DNA from: Filomicrobium sp.
Lineage (GTDB): Bacteria; Pseudomonadota; Alphaproteobacteria; Rhizobiales; Hyphomicrobiaceae
Direction: 5' to 3'
DNA: 46,219 bases
Assembly (NCBI GenBank): GCA_029287535.1
Contig: JARFQY010000134.1
Location: 1 to 46,219, forward strand
Below, piece by piece: positions 1-8,165 of this stretch (position 1 is its first letter; each line of letters starts with the position of its first letter). The notes under the pieces were generated by a model. That model worked only from the letters and a program-made list of their open reading frames with translations, was not told the DNA's origin and did not search any database. The position numbers and the translations under genes are program-made.

Positions 1-102
1 GTCTACTTCCTGCCCCAGTTCGGCTACTCCTTGCCAGGCGGCGTCAACCCGGGCTTCATCCCCCTCGCCGGCGCTATCCTCGGCTACCTATTGCGCCGCT
101 GA
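1..102 (+). CDS. C-terminal tail of an unidentified membrane protein (5' truncated)
   Basis: An open frame enters from the left edge and ends at a TGA at 100-102, giving 33 residues. They are Gly/Pro-rich and hydrophobic and end in a short membrane-like stretch followed by two arginines. A strong hairpin follows 26 bases later, as expected at the end of a transcription unit. I do not recognise the family from this tail, and the function cannot be judged without the upstream sequence. Confidence 0.6.
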   Translation, partial: VYFLPQFGYSLPGGVNPGFIPLAGAILGYLLRR

Positions 103-128
103 TCCAACAGGCAGGCAAACAAATAGAA

Positions 129-157
129 AACAGCGCGAGTCGATATCTCGCGCTGTT
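129..157 (+). terminator. Hairpin after the left-edge gene, likely terminator
   Basis: A perfect 11-bp inverted repeat (arms 129-139 and 147-157, 7-base loop) lies 26 bases after the stop codon of the truncated gene. Only a short, interrupted T-rich stretch follows on the plus strand, so termination may be incomplete. The minus-strand microprotein gene converges on it, so it could serve both strands. Confidence 0.6.
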
Positions 158-212
158 CATTTATCTGGGGGTGCTTAGGGGGAGCGAAGCTCGAAGATCG
201 CCATCCTGACGC

Positions 213-296
213 TCAGACAGCACCTAAAACAATAGCAGCGACAAATCCAAACGATACAATCGCGGCAAGTGCAGTCATCTGCATCTGTAGGGTCAT
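213..296 (-). CDS. 27-residue single-span membrane microprotein
   Basis: On the minus strand a perfect AGGAGG (302-307) sits five bases before an ATG at 296. The frame encodes 27 residues and stops with TGA at 213-215. The peptide starts with a short polar Met/Gln segment and continues as one uninterrupted hydrophobic stretch rich in Ala, Val, Ile, Phe and Gly, enough for one membrane span with almost no tail. The ideal ribosome site and clean hydrophobic composition argue for a real gene; a longer overlapping frame on the same strand has a low-complexity Cys/Arg composition and looks spurious. The function is unknown. Similar tiny membrane peptides occur in Rhizobiales as unannotated genes, but that is from memory. 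Confidence 0.6.
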   Translation of the reverse strand: MTLQMQMTALAAIVSFGFVAAIVLGAV

Positions 297-920
297 ATTC
301 GCCTCCTGGGTCGGCCTTATGGCTTGTTATTGATCGGGGGTGGATCGCCGTCTTGAGCAGCTTGATCGAGAGATTAGTTGCGACGTTCGTGCAATGCCAA
401 GCGAAAAAGTTGTTGCAGTGCACCGGGTTGCGCAGACGACCGAGTGACGTTCCAGCATCACGGTTGCGATGCCTGAAATCCTACTGTCAAAGCCCGTTGA
501 AACGCTCGCCAATACTTCGTTGGGGAATTATCCACGCGAAGACAAGCGCCTAACTCACTGTGATGACATACGGACACAACACTTTTGAGGGTTCGGAGAA
601 ATTCTTATTCGGCGTTAGTCTGACGTTAACCAGCCCATGTGGCACTAAAATGCAACCGACCCTGCCGCTCCGTTCATTACGCACCCGCGAACCTACTTTT
701 TGAGTGCGACCAGATGCCCCGCGGTTCGGCCGCAGCAGGGCTTCCATGTATGCAAGCCGACCGGGAAATTAACGAAAATTCGAAGGGCCGAACTCCCCGA
801 ACTCAACAGCCGAAGGACTGCGAAAGCAGGGGGGCGCCATCACTGACAGCGCCTTGCGCCCGCCAGCAGCCTGCGCAACGTTAGGACAGCCGCAATCCAA
901 TAAGGCTCAGAGAGGAACAA
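297..920. other. Gene-poor intergenic stretch
   Basis: Apart from the ribosome site of the minus-strand microprotein (302-307) and the region just before the reductase gene, I see no convincing coding frame, tRNA or strong terminator here. The short frames present lack ribosome sites and recognisable composition. The stretch should contain promoters for the microprotein (minus) and the reductase (plus), but I could not pick unambiguous -35/-10 boxes. Confidence 0.5.
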
Positions 921-1907
921 ATGGAACGCTTCAAGGCCCTTCGCGTGTCCAAGACCGACGACGGGCAATCCGTCGACTGGGTCGATCTTGGACTCGACGA
1001 CCTTTCCGACGGAGATGTTGTCGTCAAAGTCTCTCACTCCACGGTCAACTACAAGGATGGTCTCGCTCTGACCGGCAAGGCACCGATTGTACGCAAATGG
1101 CCGCTGGTTCCCGGAATTGATTTCACCGGCACCGTCGAGAGTTCGAACCACCCCGAGTTTCAAGCCGGGGACAGCGTCATCCTCAATGGCTGGGGCGTGG
1201 GTGAAGGCCACGACGGCGGTTATGCCCAGTACGCCAGGGTCAAAGGCGACTGGCTCATTAAGAGGCCCGCCCAATTCACACCTGCCCAGACCATGGCCAT
1301 CGGCACCGCCGGCTATACCGCGATGCTGTGTGTTCTGGCCTTGGAAGCACACGGCGTAACCGCCGAAAAGGGGCCGGTTCTGGTCACCGGTGCTGCAGGA
1401 GGTGTCGGCAGCGTGGCTGTCGCGGTACTGGCCAAGCTCGGCTATCACGTCATGGCTTCGACCGGTCGCTCATCTGAAGCGGACTTTCTCAAGGGCCTCG
1501 GCGCCATTGAAATCATTGATCGTGCCGAGCTGTCGGAGAAGGGGCGTCCACTCGGAAAAGAGCGCTGGGCGGGCGCCGTCGATGTCGCTGGAAGCTATAC
1601 TCTTGCCAATGCTCTTTCGATGACCCGCTATGGTGGCTGCGTCGCCGCCTGCGGATTGGCGCAGGGCTTTGACCTTCCGGCGACCGTTATGCCGTTCATC
1701 CTCCGTGGCATCACACTTGCCGGCATCGATAGCGTGATGGCGCCGAAGCCAAGGCGCATCGCCGCCTGGGAGCGCCTGGCCACTGACCTGGACCGAGACA
1801 AACTGGCTGAATTGACCGTCACGCGGCCATGGACCGAGGTCACGGACCTGGGCCCGCAGATCATTGCCGGTCAAGTCCGGGGACGCGTGGTCCTCGAGGT
1901 CGAGTAA
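921..1907 (+). CDS. acuI: AcuI/YhdH-type NADPH-dependent acryloyl-CoA reductase (MDR superfamily)
   Basis: This 328-residue zinc-free medium-chain reductase matches the AcuI/YhdH group. An N-terminal GroES-like catalytic domain (about 1-125) carries the characteristic [18 protein letters not shown] segment near residue 90. A Rossmann domain has the nucleotide-binding AAGGVG at about 158-163. AcuI reduces toxic acryloyl-CoA to propionyl-CoA with NADPH in the cytoplasm, for example in DMSP or 3-hydroxypropionate metabolism. The ATG at 921 is preceded by GAGAGGAAC, a good ribosome site. No other propionate or DMSP gene is adjacent, so the physiological substrate is inferred from the family only; a general quinone-oxidoreductase-like role cannot be excluded. 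Confidence 0.85.
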   Translation: MERFKALRVSKTDDGQSVDWVDLGLDDLSDGDVVVKVSHSTVNYKDGLALTGKAPIVRKWPLVPGIDFTGTVESSNHPEFQAGDSVILNGWGVGEGHDGGYAQYARVKGDWLIKRPAQFTPAQTMAIGTAGYTAMLCVLALEAHGVTAEKGPVLVTGAAGGVGSVAVAVLAKLGYHVMASTGRSSEADFLKGLGAIEIIDRAELSEKGRPLGKERWAGAVDVAGSYTLANALSMTRYGGCVAACGLAQGFDLPATVMPFILRGITLAGIDSVMAPKPRRIAAWERLATDLDRDKLAELTVTRPWTEVTDLGPQIIAGQVRGRVVLEVE

Positions 1908-1941
1908 CAGCCTTTGGGCGGAGTCGGCGCTGCGCGACGGG

Positions 1942-2481
1942 TTAGAGCCTCTTGCGCAGCATCAGCTCCGTCATGCCGTCCTGAACCACATCAGGTATGG
2001 CCGCGGTTACCTGGTATCCATGACGCTCATAGAACCTGCGCGCGTCGTGATTTCGCTCCGCCACCATGATCCAGACGTCACGCCCTCCGCTGGCCGCCGC
2101 CGTGCTTTCAAGCCAGTCCAGAATGCACGCGCCGATCCCTTGTTTCTGCGTTTCCGGCAATATGCCGATAAACTGCAGATAAGGGCCTCGGAGCCAGTTC
2201 GTCCGGCAACACATGGCTCCGGCCAGCTTTTCATTGCAATGAATACCATAGCGCGGCGCCCCGTCTTCCTGCGCGGCCAAGAACTCGGAAAGGCTGGTGG
2301 CCGCGCTGTTATAGGACCGCCAGGGCTCCAGTTCCGCAAACCTCTGGCCCAACTCCATGGCCTCCCCGGCCTCCAATTGGACAAGCCTCACGGGATTGCC
2401 GGCGTCATCGGCACCAATCATCAAGCCAGGCGAGCAAATCATCGACTTATTCGGAAATTGGTCCCGTCCAGCGTGGTTCAT
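1942..2481 (-). CDS. GNAT family N-acetyltransferase
   Basis: A 179-residue protein with the GNAT fold. The core acetyl-CoA-binding region lies at about 105-150, with the R/Q-x-x-G-x-G/A-like segment KQGIGACILDWLE, followed by ARRFYERHGYQV, the typical strand/helix that ends GNAT domains. It should transfer an acetyl group from acetyl-CoA to an unknown small molecule or protein amine. An ATG at 2481 has a modest GGA upstream; internal Met codons at residues 14 and 21 are alternative starts. It converges with the reductase gene and diverges from cysE, so it is probably monocistronic. The substrate is not predictable. Confidence 0.8.
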   Translation of the reverse strand: MNHAGRDQFPNKSMICSPGLMIGADDAGNPVRLVQLEAGEAMELGQRFAELEPWRSYNSAATSLSEFLAAQEDGAPRYGIHCNEKLAGAMCCRTNWLRGPYLQFIGILPETQKQGIGACILDWLESTAAASGGRDVWIMVAERNHDARRFYERHGYQVTAAIPDVVQDGMTELMLRKRL

Positions 2482-2618
2482 TCGTCTATCCAGGCAAAGA
2501 ACAGCGGATACCGCCCTTTTTGCGAGCGCTAAAACCGACTACATTCCAGGCAACGTAAGATCCGCGTAACCTGCCGTGCAGGGCTAAGCGCGGCGGCCTG
2601 CAGATAAAAAGGTGTTAC

Positions 2619-3464
2619 ATGGCCCACAAACTTCATCAATTGCCCGGAAATGAGCGCCTCAGGACCCATGACCCGATCTGGCAATCAGTCTGCTCGGAAG
2701 CCGAAGGCGTCCTTTTGTCCGAACCGGCACTGGGTTCTTTTGTGTTCGCGACCATTCTTGGCCAGGACACGCTCGAAGAAGCCATCATCCACCGTCTGGC
2801 CCAAAGGCTCAATCACACAGACCTTGACGCCGGCCTGATCAGCAAGACGTTTCGGCGGGTCTTGACCGAGCACCCCGAAGTCGGCCTGGCTCTGCGCGCC
2901 GATCTCACCGCGGTCGTCGATCGCGATCCGGCCTGCAGCCGTTACATCGAGCCGATGCTCTACTTTAAGGGTTTTCACGCGCTCGCGACCTATCGTTTCG
3001 CCCACCAACTCTGGATGCGCGGACGCAAGGATTTTGCCCTCTACCTGCAAAGTCAGTCTTCAAAACTCTTCAGCACCGACATTCATCCCGCTGCTCGCTT
3101 CGGCAGAGGCATCATGCTTGACCATGCGACGGGGTTTGTTGTCGGCGAGACCGCCGTGGTCGGCGATAACTGCTCGTTCTTGCATGGCGTGACGCTAGGC
3201 GGCAGCGGCAAGGAGGGCGGCGACCGGCATCCAAAGATCGGACACAGCGTCCTGATCGGCGCGGGCGCTAAAGTCCTGGGGAATATCGAAGTTGGCTGCT
3301 GTTCGCGAATTGCCGCCGGTTCAGTCGTTTTGAAGGACGTTCCCCGGGAGGTCACTGTCGCCGGTGTACCCGCACGAATTGTTGGTCCGGCCGGCTGCAA
3401 CGAACCCGCATCCTCCATGGATCAGCAGCTGCCGCCTCCAAGCCTGGACTCCGAGGACACTTGA
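2619..3464 (+). CDS. cysE: Serine O-acetyltransferase CysE
   Basis: This 281-residue enzyme makes O-acetylserine from serine and acetyl-CoA, the first step of cysteine synthesis. An N-terminal helical SAT domain (about 15-120) contains RDPA with the conserved Asp103. A left-handed beta-helix follows with DHATG (Asp168-His169) and GGDRHPKIG (His204), the catalytic residues of the family. Hexapeptide repeats run to about 240. The C-terminus ends in an acidic tail rather than the short tail ending in Ile that enterobacterial CysE inserts into cysteine synthase. It heads a tight cluster with the DUF3126 gene and the gamma carbonic anhydrase. The start ATG has AAAAAGGTG upstream. Confidence 0.93.
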   Translation: MAHKLHQLPGNERLRTHDPIWQSVCSEAEGVLLSEPALGSFVFATILGQDTLEEAIIHRLAQRLNHTDLDAGLISKTFRRVLTEHPEVGLALRADLTAVVDRDPACSRYIEPMLYFKGFHALATYRFAHQLWMRGRKDFALYLQSQSSKLFSTDIHPAARFGRGIMLDHATGFVVGETAVVGDNCSFLHGVTLGGSGKEGGDRHPKIGHSVLIGAGAKVLGNIEVGCCSRIAAGSVVLKDVPREVTVAGVPARIVGPAGCNEPASSMDQQLPPPSLDSEDT

Positions 3465-3507
3465 AGTCCATAACGGCGCACCGGAACGGCACAAAAAGGA
3501 GCCCAAC

Positions 3508-3723
3508 GTGGATAAAGCCGAAATCGCCAAGCTGGAAGCCTACCTGCGTAAGACCTTTGGTTTAAAGAACATCGGCTTACGGCCGCAGCCTAAGAAGAAT
3601 GATATGGCGGAGGTTTTCATTGGCGATGAGTTCATCGCGACGCTTTATCGGATCGATGAGGATGGCGAGACCGAGTATCAGATGCAGATGGCCATTCTGG
3701 AAATGGACCTCGAGGAAGTCTGA
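3508..3723 (+). CDS. DUF3126 family small protein
   Basis: A 71-residue acidic protein starting at GTG 3508, six bases after AAGGAG; a longer upstream reading of the frame would overlap the end of cysE and is not needed. The segment LRKTFGLKNIGLRPQPKK followed by AEVFIGDEFIATLYRIDEDGE is typical of DUF3126, a short alphaproteobacterial family of about 70 residues with no known function. It follows cysE by 43 bases and ends five bases before the gamma carbonic anhydrase ATG, so the three are probably one operon. That link to cysteine or carbonate metabolism is context only. Confidence 0.85.
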   Translation: MDKAEIAKLEAYLRKTFGLKNIGLRPQPKKNDMAEVFIGDEFIATLYRIDEDGETEYQMQMAILEMDLEEV

Positions 3724-3728
3724 GGCCC

Positions 3729-4271
3729 ATGCCCCTTTACACCCTTGGCGAGAAAAAGGTGAAAACACCCGATAGCGGCCGCTACTGGGTTGCACCCAAC
3801 GCTACCGTCATCGGCAACGTCGACATCCGTGAAGACGCCAGCATCTGGTTTGGAACCGTCATCCGCGGCGATAACGAGCCCGTTGTTATCGGCGAGCGCA
3901 GCAATATCCAAGAAGGCTGTGTGCTGCACACCGACCCGGGCTACCCAATGAACATTGCGCCCGATTGCACCATCGGACACATGGTAATGCTGCACGGCTG
4001 CACCATTCATCCGGGCAGTCTCATTGGCATCGGGTCGATCATTCTCAACGGTGTCGAGATCGGGGAAGGTAGCCTGATTGGAGCCAACACGCTCATCCCA
4101 GAGGGTAAAATCATCCCTCCACGATCCCTCGTGTTTGGCTCACCCGGCCGCGTTGTAAGGGAACTGAGTGAAGACGACGTCGCTGACGTGAAGGCGACTG
4201 CCGGTCGCTATGTCACAAACTGGCAGCGCTTCAAACAACAAATGCAGCCACAAGTCGAGACCCGCGTATAG
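3729..4271 (+). CDS. Gamma carbonic anhydrase-like protein (YrdA/PaaY family)
   Basis: This 180-residue protein is a left-handed beta-helix of hexapeptide repeats with the metal-binding histidines of gamma-class carbonic anhydrases: His67 (VLHTD), His84 and His89 (IGHMVMLHGC). The family forms trimers with zinc or iron at subunit interfaces and hydrates CO2, although many YrdA/PaaY members show low or different activity. The ATG is five bases after the DUF3126 stop, so translation is probably coupled in the cysE operon. No signal peptide is seen; it is cytoplasmic. Confidence 0.88.
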   Translation: MPLYTLGEKKVKTPDSGRYWVAPNATVIGNVDIREDASIWFGTVIRGDNEPVVIGERSNIQEGCVLHTDPGYPMNIAPDCTIGHMVMLHGCTIHPGSLIGIGSIILNGVEIGEGSLIGANTLIPEGKIIPPRSLVFGSPGRVVRELSEDDVADVKATAGRYVTNWQRFKQQMQPQVETRV

Positions 4272-4284
4272 GGCCAATAACAAA

Positions 4285-4311
4285 ATGGCCGACCTTCCAA
4301 AGGCCGGCCAT
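4285..4311 (-). terminator. Intrinsic terminator after the LapG-like gene
   Basis: A 27-base hairpin (12 pairs with one A-C mismatch, three-base loop) lies between two convergent genes. Read on the minus strand it is followed directly by TTTT (4282-4285) and further Ts, so it is a good intrinsic terminator for the PAS-PilZ-protease cluster. It can also form in the plus-strand cysE transcript. Confidence 0.75.
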
Positions 4312-4334
4312 GATGACAGTCTTGGCAGTGGCTC

Positions 4335-4979
4335 TTAGCGATTTGAGCTGCCCGCGCTTACGACAGGCCTGCTAAGAACCGCGCGCTCTAATGACACCCA
4401 GGCTTGTGGGTTCACGTAGGATTGGCGCATGAGAAACTGGTAGGGCGTTGCATGCCAGATGCGCACATCCCTAATCTTGTTGTCGAGTACGAAATCGCCT
4501 TGCGCCGTGCGCGCGGTCAGCACCGCATGCCCTTCTCCGAGCTCATCTCTCACGACGGTCAATAGCAATGCGCTTTGCGGCCAACCCCTTTGGATCAGAA
4601 GCTTCCGCTTGAGCAACGCGTAGTCTTCGCAATCGCCCCTGTTCGTTGGAAGCGTCCAGTATTCCTCAACACCGTAGGCTTCCAGATCTGTCACGGGCTG
4701 GACTGCCGCGTTCACCAGCCGGTTCACCTCGTCGAGTTCGCTGAGGCGCTCGGGCGTTGCCACGAACCGCTCAACCCCGCGCCAGTTGCTCCGGCAGTGA
4801 TGTGGTTGTGAAGCACAGAATTGGACAAAGCCGTGTGGAGGCTGCGCGACGCCGAACGCCCGCATGTAAACCGAATGTCTTTGTCCTTGATAAGAAGACG
4901 AGTGCGGCTCGGCGCTTGCCGAATTCAATCCCATAACAAAAAGATTGGCCGCGAGTGCGCAAATGACCCCTATACGCAT
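4335..4979 (-). CDS. Periplasmic transglutaminase-like cysteine peptidase (BTLCP, LapG-like, family C93)
   Basis: A 214-residue protein starting at ATG 4979, preceded by GGGAG. The first 23 residues are a signal peptide (hydrophobic core, ASA before the likely cleavage). The mature domain carries the LapG-type triad: Cys117 in NRGDCEDYALLKRKLL, His151 in EGHAVLTA and Asp166 in FVLDNKIRDV. LapG-type peptidases act in the periplasm and release surface adhesins when c-di-GMP is low. It lies downstream of a tandem PilZ protein and a PAS_5 protein on the same strand and is followed by a terminator. No LapA-like adhesin or LapD is in the window, so the target is unknown. Calling it LapG itself would be too strong. 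Confidence 0.85.
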   Translation of the reverse strand: MRIGVICALAANLFVMGLNSASAEPHSSSYQGQRHSVYMRAFGVAQPPHGFVQFCASQPHHCRSNWRGVERFVATPERLSELDEVNRLVNAAVQPVTDLEAYGVEEYWTLPTNRGDCEDYALLKRKLLIQRGWPQSALLLTVVRDELGEGHAVLTARTAQGDFVLDNKIRDVRIWHATPYQFLMRQSYVNPQAWVSLERAVLSRPVVSAGSSNR

Positions 4980-5123
4980 CTCTACTTGCAACTCCCAAAA
5001 AGCAACTACCGAACAAAACTGCACACCGTTTTGACGCCGCCCGCCAATCCGGAACACACCGCAATCTACTTTGAGCCAGGGCAACGCCCTAAATGGAATA
5101 TCAGGCCTAGCCATGGCTCTACT

Positions 5124-5756
5124 TCAACTCAGATACCCTTGCAGGTTCATTGCCTCTTGAACCTGCAAGAACTGTACGCCTATCCCTTGGTCGTGATGCC
5201 GGCGTACGATGGCATTCTGTTTGCCAACGAGGACCTGGCTTCCAACCTCGGGTCGAACTGAAGTCTCCAGCGAAGCGCCGGAAAGTGAGATGTCGAGCAA
5301 CGTGCACTCGACACTTTGATCTTTGCCATAACGCAGCAATACCGATTTATTCTCGACAGCGAACCGCTCGTGCTCTCGTCCCTCTAAACCCGACAGCAAC
5401 GGTCGATTGAGCAACCAAGTCAGCTGTGCAGAGAGTTTTTCGCGCTTGCGCGTGGTAATATTGAGGCACAGCTCGAAGCCGCCATCAATCTTCCCCGAAA
5501 CTTTTCCATCAAACCCGCCGAGATGCTCAACGTGGGCAATAATTCTCTCGCCGATTGTAAGTTGTTCCGGAGTTGTGAAAGCCAATTGGGCCACGGACGC
5601 AGCCTTAAGCCGGGCTGGATATTCTTGTTTGGTGGAGCGCATGAATCGACCGTCAAGGTCGACTTCAATCGTTCGGTACCGCTCATCTGTCGCCCCGCCG
5701 CCAAACTCACTGAGTTCGGCCTCCAGGGGTGAAACCGCGATGTCCAACATCGACAT
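5124..5756 (-). CDS. Tandem PilZ-domain protein (putative c-di-GMP receptor)
   Basis: A 210-residue protein starting at ATG 5756, seven bases after GGAGG; an upstream extension of the frame lacks a ribosome site. Two PilZ-like domains are visible. The second (about 115-205) has the canonical c-di-GMP signature: REHER as RxxxR and DISLSGA as DxSxxG. The first (about 25-110) keeps an ERYR start and the beta-barrel pattern but no clear DxSxxG, so it is probably degenerate. No membrane segment is seen. It lies between a PAS_5 gene and a LapG-like protease gene on the same strand, suggesting control of adhesion or envelope traits by c-di-GMP; this is inference. Confidence 0.8.
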   Translation of the reverse strand: MSMLDIAVSPLEAELSEFGGGATDERYRTIEVDLDGRFMRSTKQEYPARLKAASVAQLAFTTPEQLTIGERIIAHVEHLGGFDGKVSGKIDGGFELCLNITTRKREKLSAQLTWLLNRPLLSGLEGREHERFAVENKSVLLRYGKDQSVECTLLDISLSGASLETSVRPEVGSQVLVGKQNAIVRRHHDQGIGVQFLQVQEAMNLQGYLS

Positions 5757-5960
5757 GCCGAGACCTCCACGCATCAAAAACAGAAGGCTGGCAAATGATG
5801 CCGCCAACGCAGCGTATCGCGTGCCATTTGGTGCACGTGCGCCGCACAACGGAGTATCACGTCGGCAGTTTAAAGATTGCTTAATGGGCGGATCGATTTT
5901 GGGACAAATACGAGACAATGACGCCGAAAGAACCAGGATTCCGACGGCATCTTTGTCAGG

Positions 5961-6605
5961 CTAGTTCTTCCCGCGCGGCGATAGCCCACCATCATAAACG
6001 CGAAACTGGCGTCGCTGATTGCGCACGACTCTTGCGGTCCGCAAATTCGACAGAATCGGTGGTTCAACCGATTCGCCCAAGTCCGGATACGCGCCCAGCC
6101 CAATGTAGTCATCAGCTGGATAAGTCAGCTCTGTTTCGACCATCCGGAACTCCCCAATCTCGATATCGCCGAGCCAAGGTGGCGGGTCGATAGCCACGAA
6201 CGCCCCCAGAAAGCGGCTGATCTCATCACTGTTGTGCTGTAGCGGCAGGATGAGAACCTCAAACATCGCCCGTTGGTCGTTGAGCGCACATCCCTCCATG
6301 AGAATTTGAATGACCGCCCCCAGTTTACGCACGGACATAAGCTGGCGCTGCAAACCGAAACGATCGCTCTCCTGCCAACTATCAACGAAGTTGGTGCCAC
6401 GAAGTTCCTGCTTGAACTGCTCACCTACGCGAGTGCCGGCCAAGCGATACCGGAACTGAGATGGCTCGATGAATTCCAATATGAATGTCTCCGATAGGAC
6501 CTCGGAGATTTGTGATGGCTCGATCTCAAAACGTTTCGGCGCAATACGCTTGCCGCGCACTGCGTTCCAATAAGAATAAAGAGTACTGTTTGATGCTGTT
6601 CGCAT
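5961..6605 (-). CDS. PAS_5 family PAS domain protein
   Basis: A 214-residue protein beginning MRTASN at ATG 6605. An alternative GTG start at 6695 has no ribosome site and adds 30 unconvincing residues. The segment LYSYWNAVRGKRIAPKR followed by FRYRLAGTRV is typical of PAS_5, a stand-alone alphaproteobacterial PAS family. No kinase, GGDEF or other output domain is attached. Proteins of this family often sit near PilZ genes, as here. The ligand and partner are unknown. The divergent rhomboid gene begins about 225 bases away. Confidence 0.75.
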   Translation of the reverse strand: MRTASNSTLYSYWNAVRGKRIAPKRFEIEPSQISEVLSETFILEFIEPSQFRYRLAGTRVGEQFKQELRGTNFVDSWQESDRFGLQRQLMSVRKLGAVIQILMEGCALNDQRAMFEVLILPLQHNSDEISRFLGAFVAIDPPPWLGDIEIGEFRMVETELTYPADDYIGLGAYPDLGESVEPPILSNLRTARVVRNQRRQFRVYDGGLSPRGKN

Positions 6606-6829
6606 TTCCGTCTGACCGTTCCGTTGGTGCGCCCGCGGGCCGGACCCGAGTGACTGAAAATGGGACAATTCATCGCCGATAACCGCGAATCCCACGAATA
6701 CTCAGCAGCAAACGTGCCACCCAAGAAACGTCGATCCACCGCGATTGCATGGCTTGCCCCGGGCAGATTCGAGAGGTAACGCTGAACGCACCAACCACGC
6801 GGGAAACCCAGCCACGAGCCGAGGAGACG

Positions 6830-7561
6830 ATGTTGCAAGCTCATCGCGAGCCGATATTCAACGTACCGGGAAGCGTCATCGCCCTGATCGGCGTTTTCGT
6901 CGCCGTCCATGTCTTCCGAACGCTCTTGCCCGTCGCCCAGGACGATTGGTTCACCGTGGCCATGGCGTTTGTGCCCGCCCGCTACGCAGGCTTCGCCGAC
7001 CAGCTTCCTGGCGGCGAGATCGCCGCGGTGACGTCCTTTGTGACCCATATGTTCGTGCACGGCGACGTCACGCACCTTATGTTTAACAGTGCCTGGTTCC
7101 TTGCTTTCGGGGGCGCCATAGCGTTGCGCGTGGGAACAGTCCGTTTTCTCGCCTTCACGGCGTTCACGGGTATCGTGGGGGCATTAACCTTCCTCATATT
7201 TCATTTTGGCGAGATGATTCCCGTTGTTGGAGCGTCGGGAGCCGTTTCAGGAATGATGGGCGCTGTGATGCGCTTTTTGTTTTCCGCCATCGATATGGGC
7301 AGCTGGCAGGCGTTGCGAGATAGGCCGCGGGCCGTTCCCCTGATGCCACTACAAGTCGCCCTCCGCGATCGCCGTATTCTCGCTATTACGGCGCTTTGGC
7401 TTTTGCTTAATGCGATTACGGCTTTTGGGATTCCAGGCATCAGCGCTGGCGGAGAGGTTGCCTGGGAAGCGCATCTGGGCGGTTACCTGGCAGGACTCCT
7501 GTGTTTCGGCTTTTTTGATTTCAAGCCCCGCCGCAGATTCACGCCACGCATTGTGCACTGA
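6830..7561 (+). CDS. Rhomboid family intramembrane serine protease
   Basis: A 243-residue membrane protein with the rhomboid catalytic pattern: HLMFN (His82, Asn86) in the second span, GASGAVSGMMG with nucleophile Ser136, and AHLGGYLAG with catalytic His215. At least six hydrophobic segments are visible. Rhomboids cleave single-span substrates inside the membrane. The ATG at 6830 follows GAGGAG at close spacing; the frame stays open upstream to 6749 but that part is hydrophilic and not family-like. The substrate is unknown. Confidence 0.9.
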   Translation: MLQAHREPIFNVPGSVIALIGVFVAVHVFRTLLPVAQDDWFTVAMAFVPARYAGFADQLPGGEIAAVTSFVTHMFVHGDVTHLMFNSAWFLAFGGAIALRVGTVRFLAFTAFTGIVGALTFLIFHFGEMIPVVGASGAVSGMMGAVMRFLFSAIDMGSWQALRDRPRAVPLMPLQVALRDRRILAITALWLLLNAITAFGIPGISAGGEVAWEAHLGGYLAGLLCFGFFDFKPRRRFTPRIVH

Positions 7562-7713
7562 CTCTTGCCATTTGCGCCGTTCTGCCGCAGCATTTGCAAC
7601 TGAGCGCTGATTGTCGCGTATTCGGCAGCTTCAGCGTGCATACAACATGACGGCGTGAGCCAGAATGACTGGCTGAAAACGCCGCTTAACCGGACTGCCA
7701 GGAGGGTAATTAA

Positions 7714-8145
7714 ATGAACGTCGCATCAGTGCTGAAAGCCAAGGGGCGTGCCGTGGCGACAGCGCGTCCTGAAACAACACTCAAAGAGATAGCGATTCAG
7801 CTCGCCCAAAAGGGGATCGGTGCAATCGTTGTTGTCGACGATCGTGATGAGGTTGTTGGCATCATTTCGGAACGCGACCTGGTAAGAGCTGTTGCTACCG
7901 GCAGCAACGAAGTCCTGGATAAACCCGTGTCAGAAGGCATGACGCGTGATGTTGTGACTTGCGGCGAGGATCGCACCATCGATGAACTCATGGAAATCAT
8001 GACCAAGGGTCGGTTCCGTCACGTGCCTGTTGTCGAAGGTGGCAAGCTCATCGGCATCGTCTCGATTGGAGACGTGGTCAAAAACCACATTGCAGAAGTG
8101 GAGATGGAAGTCTCGGCCATGCGCGACTACCTCTCAACAGGTTAG
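7714..8145 (+). CDS. Twin CBS-domain protein
   Basis: A 143-residue cytoplasmic protein made only of two CBS repeats (about 8-60 and 75-130). The first contains GAIVVVDDRDEVVGIISERD, the second FRHVPVVEGGKLIGIVSIGD. Such stand-alone pairs bind adenosine nucleotides and regulate partners; in alphaproteobacteria they are common stress-linked proteins. The ATG follows GGAGGG with good spacing. It converges with the patatin gene with only about 20 bases between the stops. Confidence 0.88.
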   Translation: MNVASVLKAKGRAVATARPETTLKEIAIQLAQKGIGAIVVVDDRDEVVGIISERDLVRAVATGSNEVLDKPVSEGMTRDVVTCGEDRTIDELMEIMTKGRFRHVPVVEGGKLIGIVSIGDVVKNHIAEVEMEVSAMRDYLSTG

Positions 8146-8165
8146 TCGCATTAGGACCACTGTTT

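Noticed and set aside
175-423. 82-codon minus-strand frame overlapping the microprotein
   Set aside because: It has a different phase, no ribosome site and a Cys/Arg-rich nonsense-like composition; the 27-residue frame with perfect AGGAGG is preferred.
840-1448. A 202-codon minus-strand frame opposite the acuI-like gene
   Set aside because: Shadow of a strongly supported reductase; composition and start do not suggest a protein.
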